Assembly: GCF_003807585.1 (NCBI RefSeq)
Contig: NZ_RMBX01000002.1
Coordinates: 124,001-188,000, forward strand
DNA: 64,000 bases
Direction: 5' to 3'
Source: Chitinophaga barathri
Lineage (GTDB): Bacteria; Bacteroidota; Bacteroidia; Chitinophagales; Chitinophagaceae
Every line of letters begins with the position of its first letter. The stretch's first letter is position 1. A program made the position numbers and the translations under genes. The notes under the pieces are model-generated. The model did no database searches and was not told the origin of the DNA. It saw only the letters and a list, made by a program, of their open reading frames with translations. Of the stretch, positions 27,648 through 36,544 are shown in pieces.

Positions 27648-28259
27648 TTATAATGTAATACCTACACCCAGTTGAATCGACTGATTCCTCCATTTTTCGG
27701 GAGAAGTCGTGTTTTCAAAAGTAACGTCGTTCACGTCGGAAATACCGATCACATAACGGGCACTGATATTTACAATGGGTAATTGCAGCCAGAGACCGCC
27801 CACCGCGGAAAATTCCCCGGATTTAAAAGCGGATTTCCCTTCTTCGAACACACTGGTCTTTTTACTGGTCATAATACCAAACTGGGGGCCTACCTGTAAT
27901 TTAAAACGGGGAGAGCCCAGGTCTATGTTCGCGAGTACGGGAATGCTGAGGTAATTGAGTTTCGGTTTGTCTTCTTTCAGCTGGTCGATGTCGTATACGT
28001 CATCGAAATCGGAAGTTACTTCTGTTTTGGTGGAAGAAAAGATCAGTTCGGGCTGGATACCAAAACCTTTCATCAGGTTGATCTGGGCAAAAGCGCCGAG
28101 ATGGTAGCCGAGTTTAAATGCGTCGTCATAACCTGTCCCGTCTAATTTGCCGAGGTTGGCGCCTCCCTTGATACCGAAGCGTAATAACTTTTGAGCGTTG
28201 GCAGTGGTGGATACGGTTACACAAGTGATGACTGCTAAGGCGAAAAACAGTTTTTTCAT
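27648..28259 (-). CDS. Porin-family outer membrane beta-barrel protein
   Basis: 203 residues. The signal peptide ends at TANAQ (about 23). The mature part opens 'FGIKGGANLGKLDG' and consists of alternating amphipathic strands ending in 'SIQLGVGITL', the pattern of the OMP_b-brl_2 (PorT-like) small barrel family common in Bacteroidota. Its specific role is unknown. It is flanked by its own terminator; I see nothing that links it to lon or to the next gene. Confidence 0.82.
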   Translation of the reverse strand: MKKLFFALAVITCVTVSTTANAQKLLRFGIKGGANLGKLDGTGYDDAFKLGYHLGAFAQINLMKGFGIQPELIFSSTKTEVTSDFDDVYDIDQLKEDKPKLNYLSIPVLANIDLGSPRFKLQVGPQFGIMTSKKTSVFEEGKSAFKSGEFSAVGGLWLQLPIVNISARYVIGISDVNDVTFENTTSPEKWRNQSIQLGVGITL

Positions 28260-28455
28260 ACATTGATTTGTTTAAGGTTAAGTCCTATTTGTGCTGGTTT
28301 GTCTTGATAATGAGCTCATTTCCATCCATAAGACGCGGGAGAAATCCCTGACCCCTACGGATAATACAAAAGTCATGCTAAATACTTTTCACGGGGAATA
28401 ACGCAGGCGATGCCAGGATAGTTTGAGGAAACAATTAAAATTGGCTTAAAGATAT

Positions 28456-29412
28456 CTAGAGGGTAACGCTGATGCTGGCGGTGAAGTAACCGGTGATAGA
28501 GGTATCTTCTCCCTGGAAGAGTTTAAACACGGTGTACGACGGGGAGATAGCCACTTTGCCGATGATGTAGGATGCTCTCACGCCCAGGTCCACCGCGCGC
28601 GGCTGGAATGCGCTGCCGTCGCTGAGCGCGGTTTCAACGGGCACGTCCATATCCGGCCTGCGCCTTCTGCCCTTGCCCTGTTTTTTCGCGATGTTCGAGC
28701 GGCTGACGTATCTGAAACTTTTGAGGTTGCTGAAATATTTGGCGGTGCCGGAAGTGAGGGAAGCCACTGGCATCAGTAACACGGCGTCTTTCTTTTTAAG
28801 CACGTCCAGGAATATGAAGGGATGGCGTACGTCCAGGATGATATTGAAGTCGTTGCCTTTGACGGAAAGACTGTTCCGCCCGTCCGTCTCATTATATTTG
28901 CCCCATCCGAAATCTAAGCTGATACCGGGTTCCAGCCACCATTTGCGCCAGAAAAAGTACGCGAACAGTTCGTTCGTGATCGGTGTGGGCGGCACATCCG
29001 TTGAATCGCGGTAGAAATATTTTGTGTAAGAGCCACCTGCTATAAAGTTGCGGTGTTTCGTGTAGTCGTAACCGGCGTTGAGGTCCAGTTCAAACCAGGG
29101 GCGCTGCTCCGCGCCGAGCAGGTAATACGCGTAAGTGGAGGCATACAACCCGCTTTTATGATTGTAGGAAACGTTCGGCGATAAAAAAGATTTCATGTTC
29201 ACCGGCCTGAAAGCATCCGTGGTTTTGCCGCCGTACGCGGGATTGTTCCCAAAACCAAGACCGAACACCCATTCATTCTTCGGCTGCCTGTTCAGCAGCG
29301 AATCCAGTTGCCTTTCCAGGTCCGCCAGGTCCTGCAGGTCGGCAGCACTTTGCCCCATCACCCGCAGGGAGGTGATCACAATAGTCAGGATAATGAGAAA
29401 GGGGCTTTTCAT
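28456..29412 (-). CDS. Predicted secreted outer-membrane beta-barrel protein, uncharacterised
   Basis: 318 residues from the ATG at 29412, preceded by an AGGTG ribosome site; an upstream TTG would add six residues. The signal peptide ends near 'VMGQ'. A short helical stretch 'LQDLADLERQLDSLL' precedes about 280 residues of aromatic-rich alternating strands that end in 'GYFTASISVTL', a C-terminal barrel signature. I recognise no named family. It begins about 20 bases after the phosphodiesterase gene and is probably in its operon. Confidence 0.7.
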   Translation of the reverse strand: MKSPFLIILTIVITSLRVMGQSAADLQDLADLERQLDSLLNRQPKNEWVFGLGFGNNPAYGGKTTDAFRPVNMKSFLSPNVSYNHKSGLYASTYAYYLLGAEQRPWFELDLNAGYDYTKHRNFIAGGSYTKYFYRDSTDVPPTPITNELFAYFFWRKWWLEPGISLDFGWGKYNETDGRNSLSVKGNDFNIILDVRHPFIFLDVLKKKDAVLLMPVASLTSGTAKYFSNLKSFRYVSRSNIAKKQGKGRRRRPDMDVPVETALSDGSAFQPRAVDLGVRASYIIGKVAISPSYTVFKLFQGEDTSITGYFTASISVTL

Positions 29413-29433
29413 CACCTGCAATATAACCAAACT

Positions 29434-30714
29434 TTATACCAGTTCAATCACCGTGATCTCGGGCATGATGCCTACCCTGCCGGGGTAGCCGAGGAAGCCG
29501 AAACCGCGGTTCACATACAGCCGTTGTTTGCCGTCCTGGTACATGCCCGCCCATTGTTTATAGATGTACTGGGCGGGGCTCCACTTAAAAAACGGTATCT
29601 CCAGCCCGAACTGCATGCCATGGGTATGGCCGGCCAGCATCAGGTCTATGTCCCGGTAGTCCGGGCGCACCTGGGCGTCCCAGTGGGTGGGGTCGTGTGA
29701 GAGGAGTATTTTAAAGGGAATGTTTTCGCTGCCGGCGTAGGCCGCGGCAAGGTCGCCTTTGCGGGGAAAGCGGGGATTCGCGCTCCAGTTCTCCACCCCC
29801 AGCAGGGCAATTTTATCCCCGTTTTTTTCCAATACGGTATGTTCGTTCATCAGCAGTTTCCAGCCCATTTCGCCGTGCATGGCTTTGAGGCGTTCCAGGT
29901 TGGCCACTTTCAGCTGGCTTTTGCGGTCCGCGTCGTAGTCCGGCCAGGGGTAATAGTCGCCGTAGTCATGGTTGCCCAGGGTGGAATAGACGCCCATGGG
30001 CGCCTGTAACTGGTTAAAGACGTGGAGGTAGTCGTTCATTTCGTCCGCCTTGTCGTTCACCAGGTCACCGGTGAAGAGGATAAGATCGGGCTTCTGGGCT
30101 TTGATGAGCTCAATCCCTTTTATAACGGCGGCTTTGTCCGTAAAGCTGCCGGAGTGGACGTCCGAGATCTGCACGATCTTCAGGCCTTTGAAAGCGGCCG
30201 GTAAGTTGTTGAAAGTGAGGCGGATCTTGCGGACGTGGTAGTTGTATTTGTTGCTGAGGCCGTACAGCAGGGTGCCCAGCATGGTGCCGCCGAGGAGGAA
30301 GCCTGATTTCATGAGGAACTGGGAGCGGGTGATGCCGGTCACTTCCCTGTTGCCATCGGCCGCGGCGGCTGCGGGGGCGGAGCTGAAACGTTCGTACACC
30401 CACATAACGGCGCGGCGGCCGTCATCGGCCAGGAGGAACACGACGATGAGCGCTTTGGCGAAGAACAGGCCGAAGGCGAAGGTGAGGTAATAAGAACGGG
30501 CTTCCATGAACTTTTCCCAGGGAATGCGGGAGTAAAAGACGATGGAAAATATCACCATGGCGGAAGCCAGCCAGTATATACTGAATATCAGCACTTTCCA
30601 TTTTGGGGAAAGATTGACAACGAGGGTGCGGAGGGCCATAAAGACGTAGGTGTCCATAGCGGCCATCACGAGGATCAGGATGATGGAGGAGAAAAGATTC
30701 GGTCCAGCTCTCAT
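29434..30714 (-). CDS. Membrane-anchored calcineurin-like metallophosphoesterase
   Basis: 426 residues. Four hydrophobic segments cover about 1-110, and a fifth lies near 140-158 before the catalytic domain. The catalytic domain has the full set of metal motifs: 'ISDVHSG', 'FTGDLVND', 'LGNHDYG', 'SHDPTHWD' and 'LAGHTHGMQ'. The architecture matches YkoQ/YkuE-type phosphoesterases that act at the membrane, possibly on lipid or wall precursors. The substrate is not predictable from sequence. Confidence 0.88.
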   Translation of the reverse strand: MRAGPNLFSSIILILVMAAMDTYVFMALRTLVVNLSPKWKVLIFSIYWLASAMVIFSIVFYSRIPWEKFMEARSYYLTFAFGLFFAKALIVVFLLADDGRRAVMWVYERFSSAPAAAAADGNREVTGITRSQFLMKSGFLLGGTMLGTLLYGLSNKYNYHVRKIRLTFNNLPAAFKGLKIVQISDVHSGSFTDKAAVIKGIELIKAQKPDLILFTGDLVNDKADEMNDYLHVFNQLQAPMGVYSTLGNHDYGDYYPWPDYDADRKSQLKVANLERLKAMHGEMGWKLLMNEHTVLEKNGDKIALLGVENWSANPRFPRKGDLAAAYAGSENIPFKILLSHDPTHWDAQVRPDYRDIDLMLAGHTHGMQFGLEIPFFKWSPAQYIYKQWAGMYQDGKQRLYVNRGFGFLGYPGRVGIMPEITVIELV

Positions 30715-30911
30715 AAATAGCTTACAATCATTGGTTTAAAAAATCGAACCGCAAATTTACCACAAACCGCCGGTTCGGGGCGACTTATATGGTAGGTAGA
30801 CGATCTTCTGACTGAAAAATTGCAAAACGGGGCAAAAAAGGCTACTTTTCCCCACTGGCGCTGTGTGAATAAATAAATCCGGGGCGTGGCCCGTATTTAG
30901 GAGATTGGTTG

Positions 30912-30919
30912 TATTTTTG
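30912..30919 (+). promoter_or_regulatory. -7 box of the UPF0173 gene
   Basis: TATTTTTG, 33 bases before the ATG at 30953. Confidence 0.5.
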
Positions 30920-30952
30920 TCCGATTAGGTTATTATAATTTATTATTACAAT

Positions 30953-31633
30953 ATGAAGTTCACCTATTACGGCCATTCCAGCTTTGCGGTGGAAATCAAG
31001 GGCAAAAAGATCGTATTTGACCCCTTTATCACGCACAACGAGCTGGCCCGTTCAATAGATGTAAATCGTATTGAAGCGGATTACATTTTTGTGTCGCACG
31101 GGCACAGCGATCATGTGGCGGACCTGATGGACCTGGCAAAACGTACCGGCGCTACCGTAGTGGGGGCGTTTGAGCTGACCGAGTGGGTGGGCAAACAGGG
31201 GCATGAGAAGGTGCACCCGATGAACACAGGGGGCAAATGGGCGTTTGATTTCGGGACGGTGAAATGTACCGTGGCCCATCACAGCAGCGGCCTGCCCGAC
31301 GGCAGTTACGGCGGCAACCCGATGGGGTTCATTTTTATCACAGAAGAAGGCAATTTCCATTATAGCGGCGATACCGCGCTTACATTCGACATGGAGCTGA
31401 TACCGCGCTGGGCGAAGCTGGACTATGCCATCCTGCCCATCGGGGACAACTTTACGATGGGCGTGGAAGATGCCGTGATAGCGGCCGAATTTATAGAATG
31501 CAGTAAGATCATCGGGGTACATTACGACACCTTTGGTTACATCAAGATAGATAAAGCGGATGCGGTCCGTCAGTTTGAAGCGGCGGGGCTTACCCTGCTG
31601 CTGCCGGCGATCGGAGAAACTATTGACGTTTAA
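30953..31633 (+). CDS. UPF0173 metal-dependent hydrolase
   Basis: 226 residues of the metallo-beta-lactamase fold. Motifs are 'GHSSFAVE', the HxHxDH metal site 'SHGHSDHVADL' (about residues 47-57), a later 'AHHSSG', 'YSGDTALT' and 'GVHYDTFGYI' at the end. The family (B. subtilis YtkL type) has no established substrate. It lies 45 bases upstream of parA on the same strand. Confidence 0.9.
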   Translation: MKFTYYGHSSFAVEIKGKKIVFDPFITHNELARSIDVNRIEADYIFVSHGHSDHVADLMDLAKRTGATVVGAFELTEWVGKQGHEKVHPMNTGGKWAFDFGTVKCTVAHHSSGLPDGSYGGNPMGFIFITEEGNFHYSGDTALTFDMELIPRWAKLDYAILPIGDNFTMGVEDAVIAAEFIECSKIIGVHYDTFGYIKIDKADAVRQFEAAGLTLLLPAIGETIDV

Positions 31634-31678
31634 TTGATTCCTATTATCCTATTCAACCTTAGAATTTAAGACAGAACA

Positions 31679-32500
31679 ATGGCTAGAATTATCGCAATCG
31701 CCAATCAGAAAGGGGGCGTCGGAAAAACCACCAGCGCTATCAACCTCGCCAGCAGCCTGGCCGTATTGGAGTACAAAACACTGCTCGTAGACGCAGACCC
31801 TCAGGCAAACAGCACCACGGGGCTGGGCTTTGACCTGCGCAACATCCAGCAGAGCCTGTACGACTGTATGGTAAACGATGTACAGGCCCGCGACGTGGTG
31901 CTGGAATCGGATACCCCGAACCTGAAGGTGCTTCCCTCCCATATAGACCTGGTAGGCGCGGAACTGGAGCTCATCAACCACCCGAACAGGGAAAGGGTGA
32001 TGAAGCAGGTGATCGATCCTATCAAAGACGAATACGACTTTATTATCGTAGACTGCTCCCCCTCCCTCGGCCTGATCACCGTGAACGCCCTGGTGGCCTC
32101 CCACTCCGTGATCATCCCCGTGCAATGCGAATTCTTCGCGTTGGAAGGCCTGGGCAAATTGCTCAATACCATCAAGATCGTACAAAGCCGCCTGAATATA
32201 GAACTGGAAATAGAAGGTATCCTGATGACCATGTACGACGGGCGCCTGCGCCTCAGTAACCAGGTCGTGGACGAGGTGAAACAACACTTCGAGGAAAGCG
32301 TATTCAACACCATCATTCACCGCAATACCAAGCTGGGCGAAGCGCCGAGCTTCGGTAAATCCGTGATCATGTACGATGCCATGAGCACCGGCGCGATCAA
32401 CTACCTGAACCTGGCAAAGGAAATACTGCAAAAGCATAACTTTACCAAGATCAAAACCGAAGATAAAATCCTTGCAATAAACGATGACCAATCCGAGTAA
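31679..32500 (+). CDS. parA: Chromosome-partitioning ATPase ParA (Soj)
   Basis: Nucleoid-bound ATPase that moves ParB-parS complexes during chromosome segregation. 273 residues with the deviant Walker A '[10 protein letters not shown]' starting at residue 9, '[10 protein letters not shown]', and the switch II motif 'VDCSPSLGL'. It lacks the N-terminal DNA-binding extension of plasmid type Ia ParA, as expected for a chromosomal Soj. parB starts 17 bases before its stop codon, so translation is coupled. Confidence 0.96.
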   Translation: MARIIAIANQKGGVGKTTSAINLASSLAVLEYKTLLVDADPQANSTTGLGFDLRNIQQSLYDCMVNDVQARDVVLESDTPNLKVLPSHIDLVGAELELINHPNRERVMKQVIDPIKDEYDFIIVDCSPSLGLITVNALVASHSVIIPVQCEFFALEGLGKLLNTIKIVQSRLNIELEIEGILMTMYDGRLRLSNQVVDEVKQHFEESVFNTIIHRNTKLGEAPSFGKSVIMYDAMSTGAINYLNLAKEILQKHNFTKIKTEDKILAINDDQSE

Positions 32501-33401
32501 GAAAGAGGCGTTGGGGAAAGGCATCCGCTCGCTGTTACAGAACATAGACACAGACCTGAAGCAAACCACCAGCGCTTTGGGCGATACCGTTGTAGCCCAG
32601 GCTACCGGCATAGAGCGGATCCCGCTGGACCAGATTGAGATCAATCCCAAGCAACCGCGCCGGGATTTTGACGAGCAGGCTTTACAGGAACTGAGCCAGT
32701 CCATCAAACTGCACGATATCATCCAGCCGGTCACGGTTTCCCGCATCGGCAAAAAATACCAGCTCATCGCGGGCGAACGCCGCTTCCGCGCCAGTAAAAT
32801 GGCGGGCCTGAAAGACATTCCGGCCTACGTTCGCCAGGCAAACGATCATGAGCTCCTGGAACTAGCCCTGCTGGAAAACCTACAGCGCGAAAATCTCAAC
32901 GCCATTGAGATCGGCCTTAGCTACAAACGCCTGATGGAAGAGATAGACCTCACCCAGGAACAGGTAGCCGAGCGCATGGGCAAAGAACGCAGCACCGTTA
33001 CCAACTACATCCGCCTGCTGAAACTGCCGCCGGACATCCAGGTGGCCGTGCGCAACAACAAACTCAGTATGGGCCACGCCCGCACCCTCATCGGCGTGGA
33101 AAACGTGGAAAAACAACTCTACATTTTCGGGGAGATCATGAAGAACGGCCTTTCCGTACGCCAGACAGAAGAACTGGTGCGGAAAGTGAATCATATAGAC
33201 AAAGGGAACGCGAAAAAACCCGTTAAAAGCAACCTGCCGCCCGCTTACCAGAAGATCCAGGACAACCTGGCCACTCACTTCTCCACCAAAGTACACCTGG
33301 ACAGGAGCAAGGCCGGTAAAGGCAGCATCAATATCGAGTTCTATTCAGACGAGGAGTTGGACGCAATCCTGGAAAAATTATCATTATACGGTGAAAAATA
33401 G
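32484..33401 (+). CDS. parB: Chromosome-partitioning protein ParB (Spo0J)
   Basis: 305 residues. N-terminal ParA-interaction segment '[13 protein letters not shown]', then the ParB/Srx CTPase domain with 'NPKQPRRDF' and '[13 protein letters not shown]', a helix-turn-helix region '[25 protein letters not shown]', and a C-terminal dimer domain. It binds parS sites and spreads as a CTP-dependent clamp. I could not find a full parS palindrome in the window. It overlaps parA by 17 bases and the next gene by 11. Confidence 0.96.
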   Translation: MTNPSKKEALGKGIRSLLQNIDTDLKQTTSALGDTVVAQATGIERIPLDQIEINPKQPRRDFDEQALQELSQSIKLHDIIQPVTVSRIGKKYQLIAGERRFRASKMAGLKDIPAYVRQANDHELLELALLENLQRENLNAIEIGLSYKRLMEEIDLTQEQVAERMGKERSTVTNYIRLLKLPPDIQVAVRNNKLSMGHARTLIGVENVEKQLYIFGEIMKNGLSVRQTEELVRKVNHIDKGNAKKPVKSNLPPAYQKIQDNLATHFSTKVHLDRSKAGKGSINIEFYSDEELDAILEKLSLYGEK

Positions 33402-34062
33402 ATCAGGGTACCTGGTATGCTTCCTTTTGTGCCTGTTCATTTTACCCGCCATTAACAGTTATGCGCAGAAGGACACCACGGTGAATAAACCAGTGAGGGA
33501 TTCCCTGCTGCGCCGTAACGCCGTGGCGGAAAAAGATACCGCGCAGTCCGCCGTAGACACCCTGCTGGCCAATTACAAACCTCTTCACAGCCCCCGCAAG
33601 GCCGCTTTTTATTCCGCTGTATTACCCGGCCTCGGCCAGATCTACAACCGCGATTACTGGAAAGTACCGCTCGTATACGCTGCATTGGGCGTGAGCACCG
33701 GCGTATTCATCTGGAATATGGACAAATACAAGGAGTTCAGGGATGCTTACCGCATCCGCGTGGCGAACCAGAACAACCCGGAATACAAAGACAAGTACCC
33801 GCTTTATACAGATGGCGACCTTCGTTATCTTCGTGATGCATACCGCCAGTACGTCGATTATTCCGTATTGGTGTTCGTAGCCGCTTATGCGCTCAATATC
33901 GTGGATGCCACCGTATTTGCGCACCTCCGGCAGTTCGACATCAGCAATGACCTCAGCATGCGCATAGGCCCCCGGCTGATCAACAACCGCACCCTCGGCA
34001 TCGGGGTCAACATTTCCCTCAGCCCGCGTAAAAACAAACCGCAGGGCCTGGCAATCAGATAA
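33391..34062 (+). CDS. DUF5683 membrane protein
   Basis: 223 residues with a GTG start that overlaps the parB stop by 11 bases. A signal-like hydrophobic N-terminus ends near SYAQ. A low-complexity linker follows, then 'PRKAAFYSAVLPGLGQIYNRDYWKVPLVYAALG' type membrane segments, the core of DUF5683, and a third segment 'LVFVAAYALNIVDATVFAHL'. The function is unknown. This gene normally sits between parB and dapB in Bacteroidota, as here, which hints at a conserved envelope job. Confidence 0.87.
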   Translation: MKNRSGYLVCFLLCLFILPAINSYAQKDTTVNKPVRDSLLRRNAVAEKDTAQSAVDTLLANYKPLHSPRKAAFYSAVLPGLGQIYNRDYWKVPLVYAALGVSTGVFIWNMDKYKEFRDAYRIRVANQNNPEYKDKYPLYTDGDLRYLRDAYRQYVDYSVLVFVAAYALNIVDATVFAHLRQFDISNDLSMRIGPRLINNRTLGIGVNISLSPRKNKPQGLAIR

Positions 34063-34082
34063 ATCACCTTATTTACACAGAT

Positions 34083-34799
34083 ATGAAAATAGCATTGATC
34101 GGATACGGTAAAATGGGCCAAGCCATTGAAGCCATCGCCCAGGGCCGCGGGCACGAAATCGTACACCGCATAGACATCAACAGCCCGCAGCTGCTGGAAA
34201 AAGAGAACCTTTCCCAGGCGGATGTGGCCATTGAGTTCACCACCCCCGAAACGGCTTACCACAATATCCTGAAATGCTTCGATGCAAACGTGCCCGTGAT
34301 TTGCGGCACCACCGGCTGGCTGGACAAACTGCCCGAAGTGAAGGCCCAATGCCTTGAAAAACACCAGGCATTCCTTTACGCGAGCAATTTCAGCATCGGC
34401 GTAAACATCTTTTTTGAACTGAACCGTCGCCTGGCCGAGCTGATGGGCACCCAGCCCCAGTACAATGTGCATATGGAGGAGATCCACCACACCCAGAAAA
34501 AAGACGCCCCCAGCGGCACCGCCATCACCCTTGCGGAGCAGATCGTGGACGCGCTGCCCGGTAAAAAGGCCTGGGTGAACCAACATACCACGAACCCCGA
34601 GGAACTGTACATCGAGTCCCGGAGAGTGGATCCCGCGCCCGGCACCCACATTATCAACTACCACTCCCCGATAGACGATATTACCATCATCCACACCGCC
34701 CACTCCCGCGAAGGCTTTGCAGCCGGGGCTGTAACGGCGGCCGAATGGCTGAAAGGGAAAAAAGGCATCTTTACGATGAAAGACGTGCTGAGCCTGTAA
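34083..34799 (+). CDS. dapB: 4-hydroxy-tetrahydrodipicolinate reductase
   Basis: Reduces hydroxy-tetrahydrodipicolinate in the lysine/diaminopimelate pathway that feeds peptidoglycan. 238 residues: the N-terminal Rossmann motif 'IALIGYGKMGQAIE', 'GTTGW', 'ASNFSIGVNIF', and the substrate motif 'EIHHTQKKDAPSGTA' with the catalytic histidine and lysine. Slightly shorter than the E. coli enzyme (273), which is usual for this phylum. It lies 20 bases after DUF5683. Confidence 0.95.
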   Translation: MKIALIGYGKMGQAIEAIAQGRGHEIVHRIDINSPQLLEKENLSQADVAIEFTTPETAYHNILKCFDANVPVICGTTGWLDKLPEVKAQCLEKHQAFLYASNFSIGVNIFFELNRRLAELMGTQPQYNVHMEEIHHTQKKDAPSGTAITLAEQIVDALPGKKAWVNQHTTNPEELYIESRRVDPAPGTHIINYHSPIDDITIIHTAHSREGFAAGAVTAAEWLKGKKGIFTMKDVLSL

Positions 34800-34921
34800 C
34801 GGCCTCAAAATGCCGGCAGTGGCTGGTCCGGAGCGCCGGCTCCCCGCCTTTGCGTTGAACATTTCCCCTCCGGGGTCCGTACAGCGTTCGGCAGTGGGCT
34901 GCAAAAACGGCAGCTTTTTGT

Positions 34922-34929
34922 TATATTTG
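34922..34929 (+). promoter_or_regulatory. -7 box of the Rrf2-family gene
   Basis: TATATTTG, 43 bases before the ATG. Confidence 0.45.
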
Positions 34930-34972
34930 TGTTTTGGGAGTGCAAAAAAAACAATAAGGAGCATCAACGAAT

Positions 34973-35389
34973 ATGTTGTCTAAAAAAACACAATATGCGT
35001 TCCACGCATTAATCTACCTGGCGGAAAATGTTGACAAAGGCCCCATTCTGATCTCCGAGATCGCGGCTGAGAAGAGTATTTCCATCAAGTTCCTGGAAAA
35101 CATTCTGTTGGAGTTGAAAAATGCCGGTATCTTAGGAAGTAAAAAAGGCAAAGGCGGAGGGTATTACCTCATGCGTACGCCCAAGGAAATACCCCTGGCG
35201 CGTATTATCCGCCTGCTCGACGGCCCTATCGCCCTGCTGCCCTGCGTGAGCCTCAATTATTACGAGCGCTGCGAGAATTGCAAGGACGAAGCCATTTGCG
35301 GCCTCCACGAGGTCATGAGCAAAGTAAGGGACGCCACCCTTAAATTACTGGAAAACAAGTCCCTCAAAGATATTCTGACCAGGGATTAA
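34973..35389 (+). CDS. Rrf2-family transcriptional regulator with three-cysteine motif
   Basis: 138 residues. The N-terminal winged helix-turn-helix runs from 'MLSKKTQYAFHALIYLA' through 'SIKFLENILLELKNAGILGSKKGKGGGYYL'. The C-terminal part contains 'LPCVSLNYYERCENCKDEAICGLHEV', with cysteines spaced as in IscR/CymR-related proteins, so it may hold an Fe-S cluster or sense thiols. It lies directly upstream of cysH-cysD-cysN, so I infer control of sulfate assimilation or cysteine supply. Confidence 0.88.
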   Translation: MLSKKTQYAFHALIYLAENVDKGPILISEIAAEKSISIKFLENILLELKNAGILGSKKGKGGGYYLMRTPKEIPLARIIRLLDGPIALLPCVSLNYYERCENCKDEAICGLHEVMSKVRDATLKLLENKSLKDILTRD

Positions 35390-35413
35390 CATCGTTATAT
35401 GGGTTTATAAGCA

Positions 35414-35443
35414 GGGAAAGGCCGTGGGTCTTTCCCTTTTTTT
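35414..35443 (+). terminator. Terminator of the Rrf2-family gene
   Basis: Stem GGGAAAG/CTTTCCC (35414-35420 with 35430-35436), then seven T. Confidence 0.85.
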
Positions 35444-35525
35444 ATGTTAATGCCCCCGGAACAGCCCCCTCCACTGCGGTCCAATTGTTAATGGCGCTCC
35501 CATAAAAAATACTCATAACTAGGTA

Positions 35526-35556
35526 TTGTAAAGCGTTTCCAGCTCCGATAACTTTG
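35526..35556 (+). promoter_or_regulatory. Promoter of candidate RNA upstream of cysH
   Basis: TTG (35526-35528), 20 bases, TAACTTTG (35549-35556). Confidence 0.55.
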
Positions 35557-35562
35557 TGGCTT

Positions 35563-35750
35563 ACAATGTACTAGGTACTGATACACCTGGAAAATATCTT
35601 ACCAGGTATACCTGTTGCAATGGAAATAGCGGCCCTGCCCCTACCCTTGTTAACGCGTATACTTTTTAATCTGCTTTTCAGAGAGTTTGATGATAAAAAA
35701 ACGTTCCCCAGGAAAGTTGCAAGAGCCCCGGAATCCGGGGCTCTTTTTAA
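35563..35750 (+). ncRNA. Candidate small RNA or attenuated leader upstream of cysH
   Basis: About 185 bases between a -33/-7 promoter and an intrinsic terminator. It can form ACCTGG/CCAGGT (35585-35590 with 35602-35607) and contains a 12-bp palindrome. No reading frame ends before the terminator convincingly. I checked by eye for S-box (SAM-I) core wording and did not find it. It could be a free-standing sRNA, or a leader whose terminator governs cysH. Confidence 0.45.
35721..35750 (+). terminator. Strong terminator upstream of cysH
   Basis: 11-bp perfect GC-rich stem (35721-35731 with 35735-35745), three-base loop, followed by T-rich sequence. No protein gene ends here. Confidence 0.88.
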
Positions 35751-35800
35751 TTTTTTTCCCACACTCCTCATTTTAGTCTATCTTTTTTATAGGTTTTATG

Positions 35801-35808
35801 TATTTTTG
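35801..35808 (+). promoter_or_regulatory. cysH -7 box
   Basis: TATTTTTG, 25 bases before the chosen cysH ATG (35834) and downstream of the strong terminator. Confidence 0.6.
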
Positions 35809-35833
35809 TTGTCAGGCAACGAGAGGAAGTTTT

Positions 35834-36523
35834 ATGAAAGATTTAGCAGGGCTGGTGGCCCAACAAAAGGATATTGCTGCAGGAATACGCATATTAACAG
35901 ATACATTTCCCGGCGCAGTCGCTTTTTCCACTTCATTTGGTCAGGAAGACCAGGTGCTGGCAGACATCATCTGGCGAAACCGGCTGCCCGTCCGCGTATT
36001 TACGCTGGATACCGGCCGCCTCTTCCAGGAAACCTATGACCTCATGGACCTCACCCTCGCCCGCTACAAACAGCATTTTGAGGTTTATTTCCCTGAAACA
36101 GCCGCTGTGGAAGCCCTGTTAAAGGAAAAAGGCCCGAACAGCTTTTACGAATCGGTGGACAACCGTAAGGAATGCTGCCACATCCGTAAAGTAGTGCCCC
36201 TCAACCGCGCCCTGCAAGGCACAAAGGTCTGGATCACCGGCCTGCGCGCCGAACAAAGCGAAAACCGTCATGATATGCCCGCGCTGGAGTGGGATGAAGG
36301 CAGGCAGTTGTGGAAATACAACCCGCTCATCCACTGGACTTTCGAAGAGATGACCGCATACCTGAAGGACAATAATGTGCCGTATAACAAACTGCACGAC
36401 AAAGGTTTTATCAGCATCGGCTGCGCACCCTGCACCCGTGCCATAGAACCCGGGGAACACCCAAGAGCCGGCCGCTGGTGGTGGGAAACCTCGAAAAAAG
36501 AATGCGGCCTTCACAGTAGTTAG
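35834..36523 (+). CDS. cysH: Phosphoadenosine/adenosine phosphosulfate reductase, APS type
   Basis: Reduces activated sulfate to sulfite with thioredoxin. From the chosen ATG the protein has 229 residues; an upstream in-frame ATG (35798) overlaps the -7 box and adds 12 unlike residues. 'AFSTSFGQEDQVL' is the nucleotide loop, 'LDTGRLFQETYDL' follows. The pair in 'KECCHIRK' and the pair in 'GCAPCTRA' are the four cysteines of [4Fe-4S] APS reductases, and 'ECGLH' near the end carries the catalytic cysteine. So APS rather than PAPS is the likely substrate. First gene of cysH-cysD-cysN with 21-base gaps. Confidence 0.93.
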   Translation: MKDLAGLVAQQKDIAAGIRILTDTFPGAVAFSTSFGQEDQVLADIIWRNRLPVRVFTLDTGRLFQETYDLMDLTLARYKQHFEVYFPETAAVEALLKEKGPNSFYESVDNRKECCHIRKVVPLNRALQGTKVWITGLRAEQSENRHDMPALEWDEGRQLWKYNPLIHWTFEEMTAYLKDNNVPYNKLHDKGFISIGCAPCTRAIEPGEHPRAGRWWWETSKKECGLHSS

Positions 36524-36544
36524 ATTAAGTATAATAGCAAGATA

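Larger units (their letters stand above)
35390..35833. other. Gene-free region between the Rrf2 gene and cysH
   Basis: 444 bp containing the Rrf2 gene terminator, a full -33/-7 promoter (35526-35556), a 12-bp palindrome CAGGTATACCTG (35603-35614), a second strong terminator (35721-35750), and the cysH -7 box. Promoter plus second terminator outline a candidate RNA. Confidence 0.7.

Noticed and set aside
31649..32818. 389-codon minus-strand frame across parA/parB
   Set aside because: Antisense shadow of two well-recognised overlapping genes.
34800..34860. GCCGGC inverted repeat after dapB as terminator
   Set aside because: Stem is only six pairs and no T run follows.
33885..34967. 360-codon minus-strand frame across DUF5683 and dapB
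   Set aside because: Antisense shadow; dapB motifs are clear on the plus strand.
35390..35720. SAM-I (S-box) riboswitch before cysH
   Set aside because: None of the conserved S-box core wording was seen; left as an unassigned candidate RNA.
35620..36039. 139-codon plus-strand frame before cysH
   Set aside because: It runs through a strong terminator stem and overlaps the cysH start in another frame; it resembles no protein.
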